Below are positions 19,507-27,274 of a stretch of DNA of 48,571 nt, piece by piece. Location: contig NZ_HE978598.1 of NCBI RefSeq assembly GCF_000312025.1, forward strand, positions 9,135 through 57,705. The letters are read 5' to 3'. The notes beneath the pieces were generated by a model, which was not told the DNA's origin, ran no database searches, and was given only the letters and a program-made list of their open reading frames with translations. The translations under genes and the position numbers were made by a program. This stretch comes from Peptoniphilus timonensis JC401. GTDB taxonomy: Bacteria; Bacillota; Clostridia; Tissierellales; Peptoniphilaceae. Every line of letters begins with the position of its first letter. The stretch's first letter is position 1.

Positions 19507-20991
19507 TTAGTAAAGTCCTGAAGCTTTTTCAGAAGTGTTAATGAAAATATTCTTAACTTGTGAATAAGCATCAAGCATCATCTTGTGGTTTTCTCTTCCA
19601 ATACCTGATTTCTTGTAGCCGCCAAATGGTGCGCCTGCTGGAAGTTGGTTATAAGTGTTAACCCAAACTCTTCCTGTTTCGATTCCTCTTGCAACTCTAA
19701 TTGCCTTGTTGATGTCCTTTGTCCAAACAGCACCTGCAAGACCATAATCAGAATCATTTGCCAACTTAATAACTTCATCTTCGTCCTTGAACTTAATTAC
19801 AACTGCAACTGGTCCAAAGATTTCATCTCTTGCAACCTTCATATTGTTGTCAGCATTTGTAATAAGAGTTGGCATTGTGAAGTAACCATTTTCTGTGCCA
19901 TTCTTTGTAGCTTTTTCGCCACCAACAGCAATAGTTGCTCCTTCTTTTCTTGCAACTTCTACATAACCAAGAACTTTTTCAGTTTGTGATTTATTTACTT
20001 GTGCTCCAACTTGAGTGTCTTCTTCCCAAGGTAGACCAACTTTTATATTCTTGAATTTTTCAATTGCCTTTTCAACAAATTCGTCGTAAATATTTTCGTG
20101 AACAAAAACTCTTGAACCTGCACAACATACTTGACCTTGGTTAAATAAAATTCCCATAGCAAGTCCATCAAGTGCAAGATCCATATCGCAATCATCGAAG
20201 AATATATTAGCTGACTTTCCGCCAAGTTCTAAAGTAGCAGGAATTAATTTTTCTGCTGCAGCACTTGCAATTTTATAGCCAACTTCAGTTGAACCAGTGA
20301 AAGCAAGTTTTGAAAGTCCTTCATGGTGTTGTAAATATTCTCCAGATTTAGAACCAGATCCTGTAACAACATTGATAACTCCCTTTGGAACAACGTCTTT
20401 TATTAACTTCATAAGTTCAAGTAGAGATAATGAAGTAGTTGAAGATGGTTTAATAACAACTGCATCTCCTGCTGCAAGAGCTGGAGAAAGTTTCCAAGCT
20501 GCCATTAAGAATGGGAAGTTCCATGGAATAATTTGTCCAACAACTCCAAGAGGTTCACGAAGAACAATGGATAGAGTATTTTCGTCAATAGCATTGGCAG
20601 TTCCTTCTTCAGCTAGGATTGCTCCAGCAAAATATCTAAAGTGTTCTGATGCTAGAGGAATATCAATATTTCTTGTTTCTCTAATTGGTTTACCGTTATC
20701 AAGAGTTTCAACCATTGCAAGATGGTCTGCATTTTCATCGATAATATCAGCAATCTTGTTTAGGATTTTTGCTCTTTCATATCTATTAGTCTTTTTGTAT
20801 TCCTTGAAGCCTTCCCAAGCAGCCTTAACTGCATTGTCTACATCTTTTTCTGATGCTTGGGCTATGGATGATAATTTTTCGCCATCAGCTGGACAAAATA
20901 CATCTAAGCTTTCTCCACTTTCACTTTCAACAAATTCTCCACCAATAAATAGGCCATACTTTTTATCTAAATTAATATTTGGTTTAGTCAT
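19507..20991 (-). CDS. NAD(P)-dependent aldehyde dehydrogenase
   Basis: A 494-residue member of the aldehyde dehydrogenase superfamily, oxidising an aldehyde to the acid with NAD(P)+. The key residues are all present: PWNFP with Asn158, the Rossmann FTGSTEVG (231-238), the general base Glu255 in LELGGKS, and the nucleophile Cys289 in NQGQVCCAG, aligned with the catalytic Cys of ALDH2-type enzymes. The C-terminal PFGGYKKSGIGRE block is intact. The start has AAGGAG 6 bases upstream. It is monocistronic. Overall it resembles the broad acetaldehyde/betaine-aldehyde group; the true substrate cannot be read from sequence. Confidence 0.93.
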   Translation of the reverse strand: MTKPNINLDKKYGLFIGGEFVESESGESLDVFCPADGEKLSSIAQASEKDVDNAVKAAWEGFKEYKKTNRYERAKILNKIADIIDENADHLAMVETLDNGKPIRETRNIDIPLASEHFRYFAGAILAEEGTANAIDENTLSIVLREPLGVVGQIIPWNFPFLMAAWKLSPALAAGDAVVIKPSSTTSLSLLELMKLIKDVVPKGVINVVTGSGSKSGEYLQHHEGLSKLAFTGSTEVGYKIASAAAEKLIPATLELGGKSANIFFDDCDMDLALDGLAMGILFNQGQVCCAGSRVFVHENIYDEFVEKAIEKFKNIKVGLPWEEDTQVGAQVNKSQTEKVLGYVEVARKEGATIAVGGEKATKNGTENGYFTMPTLITNADNNMKVARDEIFGPVAVVIKFKDEDEVIKLANDSDYGLAGAVWTKDINKAIRVARGIETGRVWVNTYNQLPAGAPFGGYKKSGIGRENHKMMLDAYSQVKNIFINTSEKASGLY

Positions 20992-21126
20992 TTTACACTC
21001 CTTATTTTACTTTAATGTATCATATAAAGCTCTCATATAAAAATTACCCCTCATAATTGATTTAAAACTTCAAAAATCTTATTTTTAATATTTTACTTAG
21101 CGAAAGTTTTTTCTCTTTTAGGCACT

Positions 21127-21152
21127 AAAAAAAGACCTTTTTCGGTCTTTTT
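21127..21152 (-). terminator. Intrinsic terminator after the regulatory operon
   Basis: Arms AAAGACC (21131-21137) and GGTCTTT (21144-21150) followed on the minus strand by seven T. Confidence 0.85.
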
Positions 21153-21193
21153 CTTTGTTTTCTATTTGATTTTCTTTATCAATTTTACTTTTA

Positions 21194-21673
21194 TTAAGTA
21201 TCCCATTCTAAATATAAAATTTCTCCCCTATCTTCATCAAGTATTAGGGCAACAAAATTTCCATACATTCCTGCAAAAACATATTCCGAAGTCGGTTTAA
21301 AATAAATTTCATTTTTTAAATCAAGAGAAGGGTCAAAGCCTCTCTTTTTAACTTGTAAGTAACAAGTTTCTATTTGGGATAATTTATTTTCATCCTTTTC
21401 AACATAATAATCTTTTAAAGACTTTTTTATCTCTTCACTATCATTTTTATCAAAAGAAAATAAAACTGCCGCCTCGCCATCTCCGTGAAAACTTGGCTCC
21501 TTATAAAGTTCTCTAATTCTCTTTACAGATTTAGGAAATCTTATGCCAAATTCATTTTCCACTTCTTTGACAGACTGATCCCTATTGTCAGATAACAAAA
21601 ACAAGACTGGAATTGCTGCAAGAAAAATTATAAACATTGCAATTAAAATTCTCTTAAATTTTTTATCAGTCAT
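21194..21673 (-). CDS. Membrane-anchored hypothetical protein
   Basis: About 159 residues with a basic N-terminus (TDKKFKR) and one membrane segment (about 9-27); the rest is extracytoplasmic. No lipobox is present. The chain carries FGIRFPKSVKRIRELYKEPSFHGDGE, a pattern seen in small proteins of unknown function, and aromatic C-terminal strands. I chose the ATG at 21673, spaced 6 bases from AAGGTG, over two starts slightly upstream. It overlaps the end of the Xre regulator gene by 8 bases, so it is translated as part of the DUF2975-Xre operon. Function unknown. Confidence 0.7.
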   Translation of the reverse strand: MTDKKFKRILIAMFIIFLAAIPVLFLLSDNRDQSVKEVENEFGIRFPKSVKRIRELYKEPSFHGDGEAAVLFSFDKNDSEEIKKSLKDYYVEKDENKLSQIETCYLQVKKRGFDPSLDLKNEIYFKPTSEYVFAGMYGNFVALILDEDRGEILYLEWDT

Positions 21674-21884
21674 CTTCATCACCTTGATACCTTAAAATAT
21701 CTCCAACATCACAATTTAAAACCCTACAGATTTCCGAAAGAGTAGAAAATCTTATAGCCTTTGCCTTATTAGTTTTTAAAATAGAAAGATTGGCAATAGT
21801 AATGCCTACTTCTTCAGATAATTCAGTCAATGTCATTTTATTTTTTGCAAGTTCTATATCCAAATCCACAATTATTTTTCCCAT
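21666..21884 (-). CDS. Xre/Cro-type HTH regulator (YozG-like)
   Basis: A 72-residue single-domain helix-turn-helix protein. The HTH covers about residues 12-60: LAKNKMTLTELSEEVGIT as helices 1-2 and ANLSILKTNKAKAIRFSTL as the recognition region, followed by the typical end VLNCDVGDILRY. Small regulators of this type are normally paired with a DUF2975 membrane protein, as here (8 bases downstream of it). The 12-base palindrome next to the operon's -35 box is its likely operator, implying autoregulation. Confidence 0.9.
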   Translation of the reverse strand: MGKIIVDLDIELAKNKMTLTELSEEVGITIANLSILKTNKAKAIRFSTLSEICRVLNCDVGDILRYQGDEDD

Positions 21885-21892
21885 AATCTACC

Positions 21893-22363
21893 TCAAATCG
21901 TAAGATCATTTTCTTCTTTTAAGACAATTCCTTCCTTAATGAGATCAGCTAAAAGAAGAAAAATTTGTCCAACTAACATTGCCAAGATTCCAAGCCCAAT
22001 AAAAATAAGATTTGTTATAGATCCATCTAGGTTAAAATTTGTATAAATAATTGCAAGGATTGACAGTAAAAAAATTCCAATAAAAGAAAGTGCAACTAGT
22101 TGAAGATCAAATAACATATTTGTATCAAAAAGCTTATCTTCTCCATATTTTTTAAGGGCAAAGAGCCCAAATAAAATTGCTATGATTAAAGCAATTATAA
22201 TAGCTTCACACAAAAATAACATTGGATATTTCATGTTCATAAACATGGGATAAAGTTTAGCCATGAAATTTGAAGCCTTAATGAGTCCATAGGAAAGACT
22301 CATTAAAATAATAATTGCAAATACTAAAAGTCCACCAATAAATTTAACTCTAAAAGATTTCAT
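21893..22363 (-). CDS. DUF2975-like four-helix membrane protein
   Basis: A 156-residue protein with four membrane segments (about 8-28, 46-68, 85-108 and 118-139) and short loops. The layout and the downstream YozG-like regulator match the DUF2975/YoaS family, whose role is unknown. It is the first gene of a three-gene operon (this gene, Xre regulator, membrane-anchored protein). The ATG has AGGAGG 6 bases upstream and a clear promoter behind it. Confidence 0.8.
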   Translation of the reverse strand: MKSFRVKFIGGLLVFAIIILMSLSYGLIKASNFMAKLYPMFMNMKYPMLFLCEAIIIALIIAILFGLFALKKYGEDKLFDTNMLFDLQLVALSFIGIFLLSILAIIYTNFNLDGSITNLIFIGLGILAMLVGQIFLLLADLIKEGIVLKEENDLTI

Positions 22364-22382
22364 AAGATCCTCCTTTTCTTTT

Positions 22383-22411
22383 ATTATATAGAACTATTTA
22401 ATGAATTACAA
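22383..22411 (-). promoter_or_regulatory. Promoter of the DUF2975-Xre operon
   Basis: On the minus strand TTGTAA (22406-22411), 17-base spacer and perfect TATAAT (22383-22388), about 20 bases upstream of the start codon. Confidence 0.8.
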
Positions 22412-22412
22412 T

Positions 22413-22441
22413 AAATATTTATCGTTTTTCGATAAATATTT
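22413..22441. promoter_or_regulatory. Perfect palindrome next to the DUF2975-Xre promoter (likely operator)
   Basis: Twelve-base arms AAATATTTATCG (22413-22424) and its exact complement (22430-22441), separated by five T. It starts two bases upstream of the -35 box, a position fit for control by the Xre regulator encoded in the operon. Confidence 0.65.
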
Positions 22442-22467
22442 TGTTTTAGATAGTTAAAATATCAAAA

Positions 22468-22502
22468 TAAAAAAGTCTGCAGGATAAGCCACAGACTTTT
22501 TT
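22468..22502. terminator. Bidirectional terminator after the PhaE-like gene
   Basis: Arms AAAAGTCTG (22471-22479) and CAGACTTTT (22492-22500) with T-rich flanks in both directions; on the minus strand it follows the PhaE-like stop codon. Confidence 0.82.
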
Positions 22503-22522
22503 GAAAAATTCTTATTTATTAT

Positions 22523-23746
22523 TTATTTACTTTTCTTCATTTCATTTTTTAGAAGAGTTAATTCTTTTCTTAATTCTTCAATTTCTTTTTTAAGAGATTC
22601 ATCTTCTTTTACTTTTTGATTTTCTTCTTTTAATTGTGTAATTTCATCTTTAAGAGCCTTGATTTCTTTTTCAGAATCAGTCTTTATCTTTGTAATCTTT
22701 CTTTCTAGACTTGATTTAGCTTTCTTTTCATCTGCAAATTCTTTAGAAAGTTCTTGAACTTCAGTCATAAATTCTTCTGCATCTTTAGCTGTTGCTATTG
22801 GAAAATCTGCCAATCTTTCTGCAAGTTTTTCTTTGTAAGAAAGCTTATTTTTTCAACTACATCTAAAATTTCTTGAACCTTTTCTTTGTATTCATTAGAA
22901 TTTACAAGTTCCTTATAAGCTTTTTCAAAGTTATTCATATAGAATCTATAGAAATCTGCAAAATCTTCTAAAGAAGCTTCTGTTTCAAGCCCTTCTATAT
23001 AAGCTCTTTGTGCCTTTAATGCTGTCTCTTGATTTTTCTTTTCAAGGAATAAATTAAAGTCTAAAAGTTTAAGTTCAAGGTCTAGATAATTTTGTAATTC
23101 TCTCTTAGATTTTTCCTTTTCTTCAGGGCTTATGCCAATAGTTGGCATTTCATAAATCTTGTCCAAAATTCCTTGATAAAATTCTTTTACATCAGCCACT
23201 AAAAGTTCTGGTCTATTTTTTATGGCATTTTCATAAAAATCAATAGATTTCTTAGAATTTTCTATAGCTGGTCTAATAAATTTTTCCAAATTAAAGTTTT
23301 CTAGAACTCTGTAATAACTGTCTGGAATTAATTTATAAAAATACTTTTTAGACATTTCAACTAACTCATCGCTATAAAGTTCAAAAAGTTCAATTAATTT
23401 GTTTTGTGCAGCTACAAGATCTAGGTCCTTATAAAAAATCACCATAAGCAAGATAAAGCTTATTCAAGAAGTCCATATTTTTCTTGTAAGATTCAATAGA
23501 ATCTTGGTATCCTGGAACTTGTGCAAAGAATTCTCTAAAGTTTTCTTCAAACTTTTTATTCATTTCTGTGTAATTGTTAAAAAATTCCATTGGATTTTTA
23601 AAATTATTTGTGAACATATTTGCAGCAAAAGGATTATAATCTCCTAAATTAAAAGAATCCATGAATTTGCCATAAGCTTCCTTTTGCTTTTCAAATATAT
23701 TTTTCTGCATCTCCATCATATCTTCAAAAAAATTATTATTATACAT
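22523..23746 (-). CDS. PhaE/phasin-like coiled-coil protein, broken by two apparent frameshifts
   Basis: Three overlapping minus-strand frames read as one protein of about 408 residues if two homopolymers are corrected: six T to five (23433-23438), giving AYGDF-YKDLDLVAAQ, and six A to seven (22848-22853), giving VVEK-NKLSYKEKLAERL. The start ATG at 23746 follows AGGAGG. The N-terminal part (MMEMQKNIFEKQKEAYGKFM, FNNYTEMNKKFEENF) is phasin-like, and the C-terminus has the pattern of PHA synthase subunit PhaE: LADFPIATAKDAEEF followed by a long Lys/Glu coiled coil. PhaE activates class III PHA synthase PhaC at granules, but no phaC is nearby, so a role in polyhydroxybutyrate metabolism is only a hypothesis; a generic granule- or membrane-binding phasin is the alternative. 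Confidence 0.65.
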
Positions 23747-23770
23747 TTTTTTCCTCCTCTTAAATATCAT

Positions 23771-24077
23771 CCACTAATTTCTTTAATACTATTCCACAAG
23801 TATTCTCAAAACTTTTGCTTTATTAAGTTATAACAATAAATGACAATATAGTCAAATAATGATTACCTTTTCCCCAAAAATATTTAAAATTTTACATATT
23901 GTTGACACTTTTTATATATCTCCTTATAAATATGTTACCCAATTAAAGCGTTTATAATTTATATTTCGTAACATATTTTATTTTAATCACACTTTTAGTA
24001 AAAAAGATTATTTTAATCATAAAAAGTGTTCATACTTTTCCCATTTTGCAAGCTTCCTTTATAATTCTTTGTCCTTA
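23771..24077. other. AT-rich intergenic region, no gene seen
   Basis: A divergent gap between the PhaE-like gene and the leucine-rich-repeat gene, strongly AT-rich. No ORF, strong hairpin or repeat was found in it. Confidence 0.6.
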
Positions 24078-24086
24078 TGTTATAAT
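24078..24086 (+). promoter_or_regulatory. Extended -10 promoter of the LRR gene
   Basis: TG-T-TATAAT (24078-24086), the extended -10 form, about 40 bases upstream of the start codon; the -35 region is weak. Confidence 0.6.
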
Positions 24087-24128
24087 GTATTTAAGAAAAA
24101 TTTTAATTAGGGGGAGGACGTACATATT

Positions 24129-24722
24129 ATGGAAAAACCTTGGGAGTTTGATGATTTTATATTTGATGGCGATGTTCTAAAGGGAATGACAAGAAAGGGC
24201 AAAGACAAAATCAAGAATGAAGAATTATTTGATATGGTAGTGCCTACTGAAGGACCTGACGGAACAAAGATTAGAGTTATTGGAGAACAATGCTTCTTTA
24301 GAAGAAAACTTAACTCTGTTGTAATTCCTGAAACTGTTGAAGAAATTCACTACGAAGCTTTTGGAGTTAACAATCTTACAGAAGTTGAAATTCCTGATGG
24401 AATCAAAAAGATTGATGCTTACGCATTCTACAGAAACAAATTAACTGATGTTAAGTTACCAGAAGATCTAGAATACATCGGCGACAATGCATTCTCACTA
24501 AACCAAATTGGTGAAATTGCAATTCCTGATACAGTTGAATTCATTGGAGTAAGTGCTTTCTACAAGAACAACCTTACTGAAATCAACTTACCTAAAAACA
24601 TCAAGGAAATCGACATGTATGCTTTCAGAAAGAACAACATCCGTGAAGTTAACGTACCAGCTGGTATAGAAAAACTTGATCACAGAGCTTTCGAAGAAAA
24701 CACTGTTGTTAAAGAAGACTAA
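24129..24722 (+). CDS. BspA-like leucine-rich repeat protein (LRR_5), no signal peptide
   Basis: A 197-residue protein with about six tandem repeats of roughly 23 residues between positions ~50 and 190, of the type (I/V)xxIxxxAFxxNxLTEVxIPD (IKKIDAYAFYRNKLTDVKLPE, IGDNAFSLNQIGEIAIPD, IGVSAFYKNNLTEINLPK). This is the BspA/Treponema LRR_5 family. Unusually for BspA proteins, no signal peptide or anchor is seen: the chain begins MEKPWEFDDFIFDGDVLKG, so it appears cytosolic, suggesting an intracellular scaffold or binding role. Start supported by AGGGGGAGG upstream; a terminator follows. Confidence 0.9.
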   Translation: MEKPWEFDDFIFDGDVLKGMTRKGKDKIKNEELFDMVVPTEGPDGTKIRVIGEQCFFRRKLNSVVIPETVEEIHYEAFGVNNLTEVEIPDGIKKIDAYAFYRNKLTDVKLPEDLEYIGDNAFSLNQIGEIAIPDTVEFIGVSAFYKNNLTEINLPKNIKEIDMYAFRKNNIREVNVPAGIEKLDHRAFEENTVVKED

Positions 24723-24735
24723 AATTTATATTTTT

Positions 24736-24764
24736 AACTGTTGTCTTAGGGCAACAGTTTTTTA
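24736..24764 (+). terminator. Intrinsic terminator of the LRR gene
   Basis: Arms AACTGTTG (24736-24743) and CAACAGTT (24752-24759) with an 8-base loop, then a run of T. Confidence 0.9.
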
Positions 24765-24883
24765 TTGCCTATTTTTATTATTTTTAAATTTTTACCTTTT
24801 AAATTTACTAATCTCTTATACTTTTTTTAATAAATTCCTACTGGCTTTTATTAAATTTTCTAAAAATTTTAACTTTATTCAAA

Positions 24884-24911
24884 ATAAAAAACTGCCAAGC
24901 CTGACAGTTTT
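24884..24911 (-). terminator. Intrinsic terminator of the ornithine cyclodeaminase-family gene
   Basis: On the minus strand a stem AAAACTGTCAGG / GGCAGTTTT with one internal mismatch is followed by a T run. Confidence 0.75.
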
Positions 24912-24929
24912 ATAAAGAAATATATAATT

Positions 24930-25928
24930 TTACATCTCTATTTTTCTACCTATTTCCTTTTCAAGGGCAAGTTCATAAATTCGCTCTGCCGCAACTAGAT
25001 CAAGACCGGCAAAACCAACTGTCTTAAACCAAGTTATCTCATCTTTTGATTCTCTTCCAACTTCCTCTCCCAAAATAAGATTGCCCAGCTCGTGAGAAAT
25101 TTTTTCTTCTTTAATTTTTCCCTCTTTTATAGGAATTATTACATCACCAGCTTCTTTTATTACACCTTCATTTGTATCTGTAAAAATTTTATCAGCTCTT
25201 ACAATAAATTCAGCAGGTGTTTCTTGCATATCCGGCCTATAAGATCCAACACTATTTATATGGACTCCTCTTTTTACTTTATTTCCATTGAAGACTGCTT
25301 TTTTAGAAGTAGTAACTGTTGTTATGATATCTACTTGACCCAATATCTTATCCATATCATTTACAGGAAGAATTTTTGCTCCATATTTTTTTAATTTTTC
25401 ATCCATTTCTTTTGCAAAAGTTTCTGCCCTTTTAAAATTTATATCATACACATAGGCCTTCTTGATTTTTCTAACTGCAAGGACTGCTTCTAATTGTGTC
25501 GCAGCTTGTCCTCCAGTCCCTATTAATAAAAATTCTTTAGCATCTTTATTAGATAAAAGTTCTGTTGCAGCTCCAGAAACTGCTCCTGTTCTTAATCTCG
25601 TCAAAACTGTTCCGTCTAAAATAGCTTTAACAAAACCATTTGCCCTATCTATTAAAATCATTGTGGAAGGTGCACTTACAAGTCCTTTTTCAATATTTTG
25701 TGGATAGATATCAATTATTTTCATGCCAAGAGCATTTTTATCTTTAATAAAACCAGGCATAAAAATTGCAGTGCTAGAACTTTCTTTATCAACATCAATA
25801 ACAGTTCTAAGAGGAATATCGGATTTCCCTTGGCTATAAGATTTTAGAGCTTCTTTGTCAGCTTCAATAATATCTTTTATATCAACTGCTTTTAAAATAT
25901 CTTCTTCCCTTAAAATTAAAATCTCCAT
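24930..25928 (-). CDS. Ornithine cyclodeaminase / mu-crystallin family enzyme
   Basis: A 332-residue NAD(P)-dependent oxidoreductase of the ornithine cyclodeaminase family. Visible are the substrate-side SDIPLRTVID near 36-45, the family's KIIDIYP and LTRLRTGAVSGAA stretch, a Rossmann motif (IGTGGQAATQLEAVL, about 137-151) and INSVGSYRPDMQE. The family includes ornithine cyclodeaminase (ornithine to proline plus ammonia), alanine dehydrogenase and imine reductases, so the exact reaction is uncertain. In an amino-acid-fermenting anaerobe, a role in amino acid breakdown is plausible. It lies downstream of the hgd operon but behind that operon's terminator, so it is transcribed separately. Confidence 0.88.
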   Translation of the reverse strand: MEILILREEDILKAVDIKDIIEADKEALKSYSQGKSDIPLRTVIDVDKESSSTAIFMPGFIKDKNALGMKIIDIYPQNIEKGLVSAPSTMILIDRANGFVKAILDGTVLTRLRTGAVSGAATELLSNKDAKEFLLIGTGGQAATQLEAVLAVRKIKKAYVYDINFKRAETFAKEMDEKLKKYGAKILPVNDMDKILGQVDIITTVTTSKKAVFNGNKVKRGVHINSVGSYRPDMQETPAEFIVRADKIFTDTNEGVIKEAGDVIIPIKEGKIKEEKISHELGNLILGEEVGRESKDEITWFKTVGFAGLDLVAAERIYELALEKEIGRKIEM

Positions 25929-26070
25929 AAGTTTTTCTCCTTATTTTTTATAATATATAAATTAATTTTACTTAAACTTTTAAATTTCTTTTAGCTTTAT
26001 ATTTTTATAAAATATTTTATTAACTTCTAAAGATTATTATATCAGAAAATCTCCTACTATTTTTAGGCAT

Positions 26071-26100
26071 AAAAAAGACGCCGACTCCTCGGCGCCTAAA
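26071..26100 (-). terminator. Intrinsic terminator of the hgdCAB operon
   Basis: On the minus strand GGCGCCGA and TCGGCGTC pair over 8 bp (one G-U) with a 4-base loop, then TTTTTT. The G-U pair forms only in the minus-strand RNA, matching the gene direction. Confidence 0.9.
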
Positions 26101-26113
26101 ATTTATATTTTTA

Positions 26114-27262
26114 TTACATTCTATTAAGTTGAACCATTTCGTTAAATGTTTCAAGTTGAGTTTTAGCTTGACCAAAGTCAGTCATTTGTTGGTCATAACC
26201 CATCTTAATTAGTGGAATACCAGCTTTTTCGTAAGCTTGTTTTAATGATGGATATTCCATTTCTTCTGTATCGTTAAATGTCATCATGAATAGAAGACAT
26301 CCGTCAGCATCGTTATCAAGAGCTAGGTCAACAACATATTTTGGTCTCTTCCAAATATCTGGATCGTAAAGAATTGGATCTTCGTCCATTCTTGCAAATT
26401 GATCAGCAAGAGCCATGTATGGATCTTCAATAGAAGTATCAACGTCAACTTTGAATCCTCTTGATTCACTTGCAACGTCATCTGCAACTACACAGATGTT
26501 GAAGTTGTCAAGAACTTCAAGAAGTGCTGGGTTGTCAGTGATGATACCAGAAGTTACTACTCTTGGTCCATTGCATTCTTCTTTTGGCATTGCTTTAAGA
26601 GCTTCAATAAGTTCTTTTAGCATCTTGTTGTGTTCATCTTTAAGCATGTGGAAAGAAGCTTTAAGAACGTTACATCTATCAGATGCTTTAATTGTCTTAG
26701 AGTAGTCACCACATAATTTAACAAATTCTCTCTTTAGAGCTCTGTTTTCGTTATATACTTCGAAAGCTTTCTTTAGATTTTCGTCAGTGATTTTAACATC
26801 ACAAATTTCTTCTAATCTTTCTGCAGCTTGTTTAAAGATTTTTGCATTGTAAGTTTTACCAAAGTCTTCTTTTCTGTGTTGTGCGTGGTTTAAGAAAATC
26901 ATTGGGATTTCTCTACCTACAGAAACTTTGTAGTTTTGAGAGAATGGTCTTAGTGTATCATCAAGAGTTGTAATCATTGATGCGCTAAGTCCGTCTAGTG
27001 ATCCGTCAAGACCCATTTCTAGACATCTAAGAGCTAGTGAATAGTAGAATGTTGGGAAATATTCTTTAGCCTTATCAATTGGACCTTGTCCTCCCCAAAC
27101 TCCGTAAGGTACTAGTCCACCTGCATAGATAATTTCTTCAGGTGCATAGTAAGGGAATACACCGACAACTTTTTTACCTTCAGCAAGGTACTTGTCAATT
27201 TGTTCTCTTCCGTTTTCTGCTATATGTTTAAATTCTTTTAATAATTCTTTTATATCAGTCAT
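26114..27262 (-). CDS. hgdB: (R)-2-hydroxyglutaryl-CoA dehydratase, beta subunit
   Basis: Beta subunit of component D, the iron-sulfur dehydratase that converts (R)-2-hydroxyglutaryl-CoA to glutaconyl-CoA by a ketyl-radical mechanism after one-electron activation by HgdC. The 382-residue length is close to the known HgdB. Family features include FPYYAPEEIIYAGGLVPYGVWGG at the N-terminus, YSLALRCLEMG with a conserved Cys, and the C-terminal Rossmann-like end. It is the last gene of hgdC-hgdA-hgdB, 12 bases after hgdA, with a strong terminator behind it. Soluble, oxygen-sensitive. Paralogous dehydratases for lactyl- or 2-hydroxyacyl-CoA exist, but the linked gct/gcd genes point to the glutaryl substrate. 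Confidence 0.93.
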   Translation of the reverse strand: MTDIKELLKEFKHIAENGREQIDKYLAEGKKVVGVFPYYAPEEIIYAGGLVPYGVWGGQGPIDKAKEYFPTFYYSLALRCLEMGLDGSLDGLSASMITTLDDTLRPFSQNYKVSVGREIPMIFLNHAQHRKEDFGKTYNAKIFKQAAERLEEICDVKITDENLKKAFEVYNENRALKREFVKLCGDYSKTIKASDRCNVLKASFHMLKDEHNKMLKELIEALKAMPKEECNGPRVVTSGIITDNPALLEVLDNFNICVVADDVASESRGFKVDVDTSIEDPYMALADQFARMDEDPILYDPDIWKRPKYVVDLALDNDADGCLLFMMTFNDTEEMEYPSLKQAYEKAGIPLIKMGYDQQMTDFGQAKTQLETFNEMVQLNRM

Positions 27263-27274
27263 TTTGCACCCCTA

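Noticed and set aside
20297-21040. A 247-codon plus-strand ORF antisense to the aldehyde dehydrogenase gene
   Set aside because: The opposite strand encodes a complete, clearly conserved enzyme; the antisense product is low-complexity Ser-rich and has no ribosome site.
22523-23770. Three separate small genes in the PhaE-like region
   Set aside because: The frames overlap at homopolymers, the two downstream ones lack ribosome sites, and joining them gives a protein with PhaE-like domain order.
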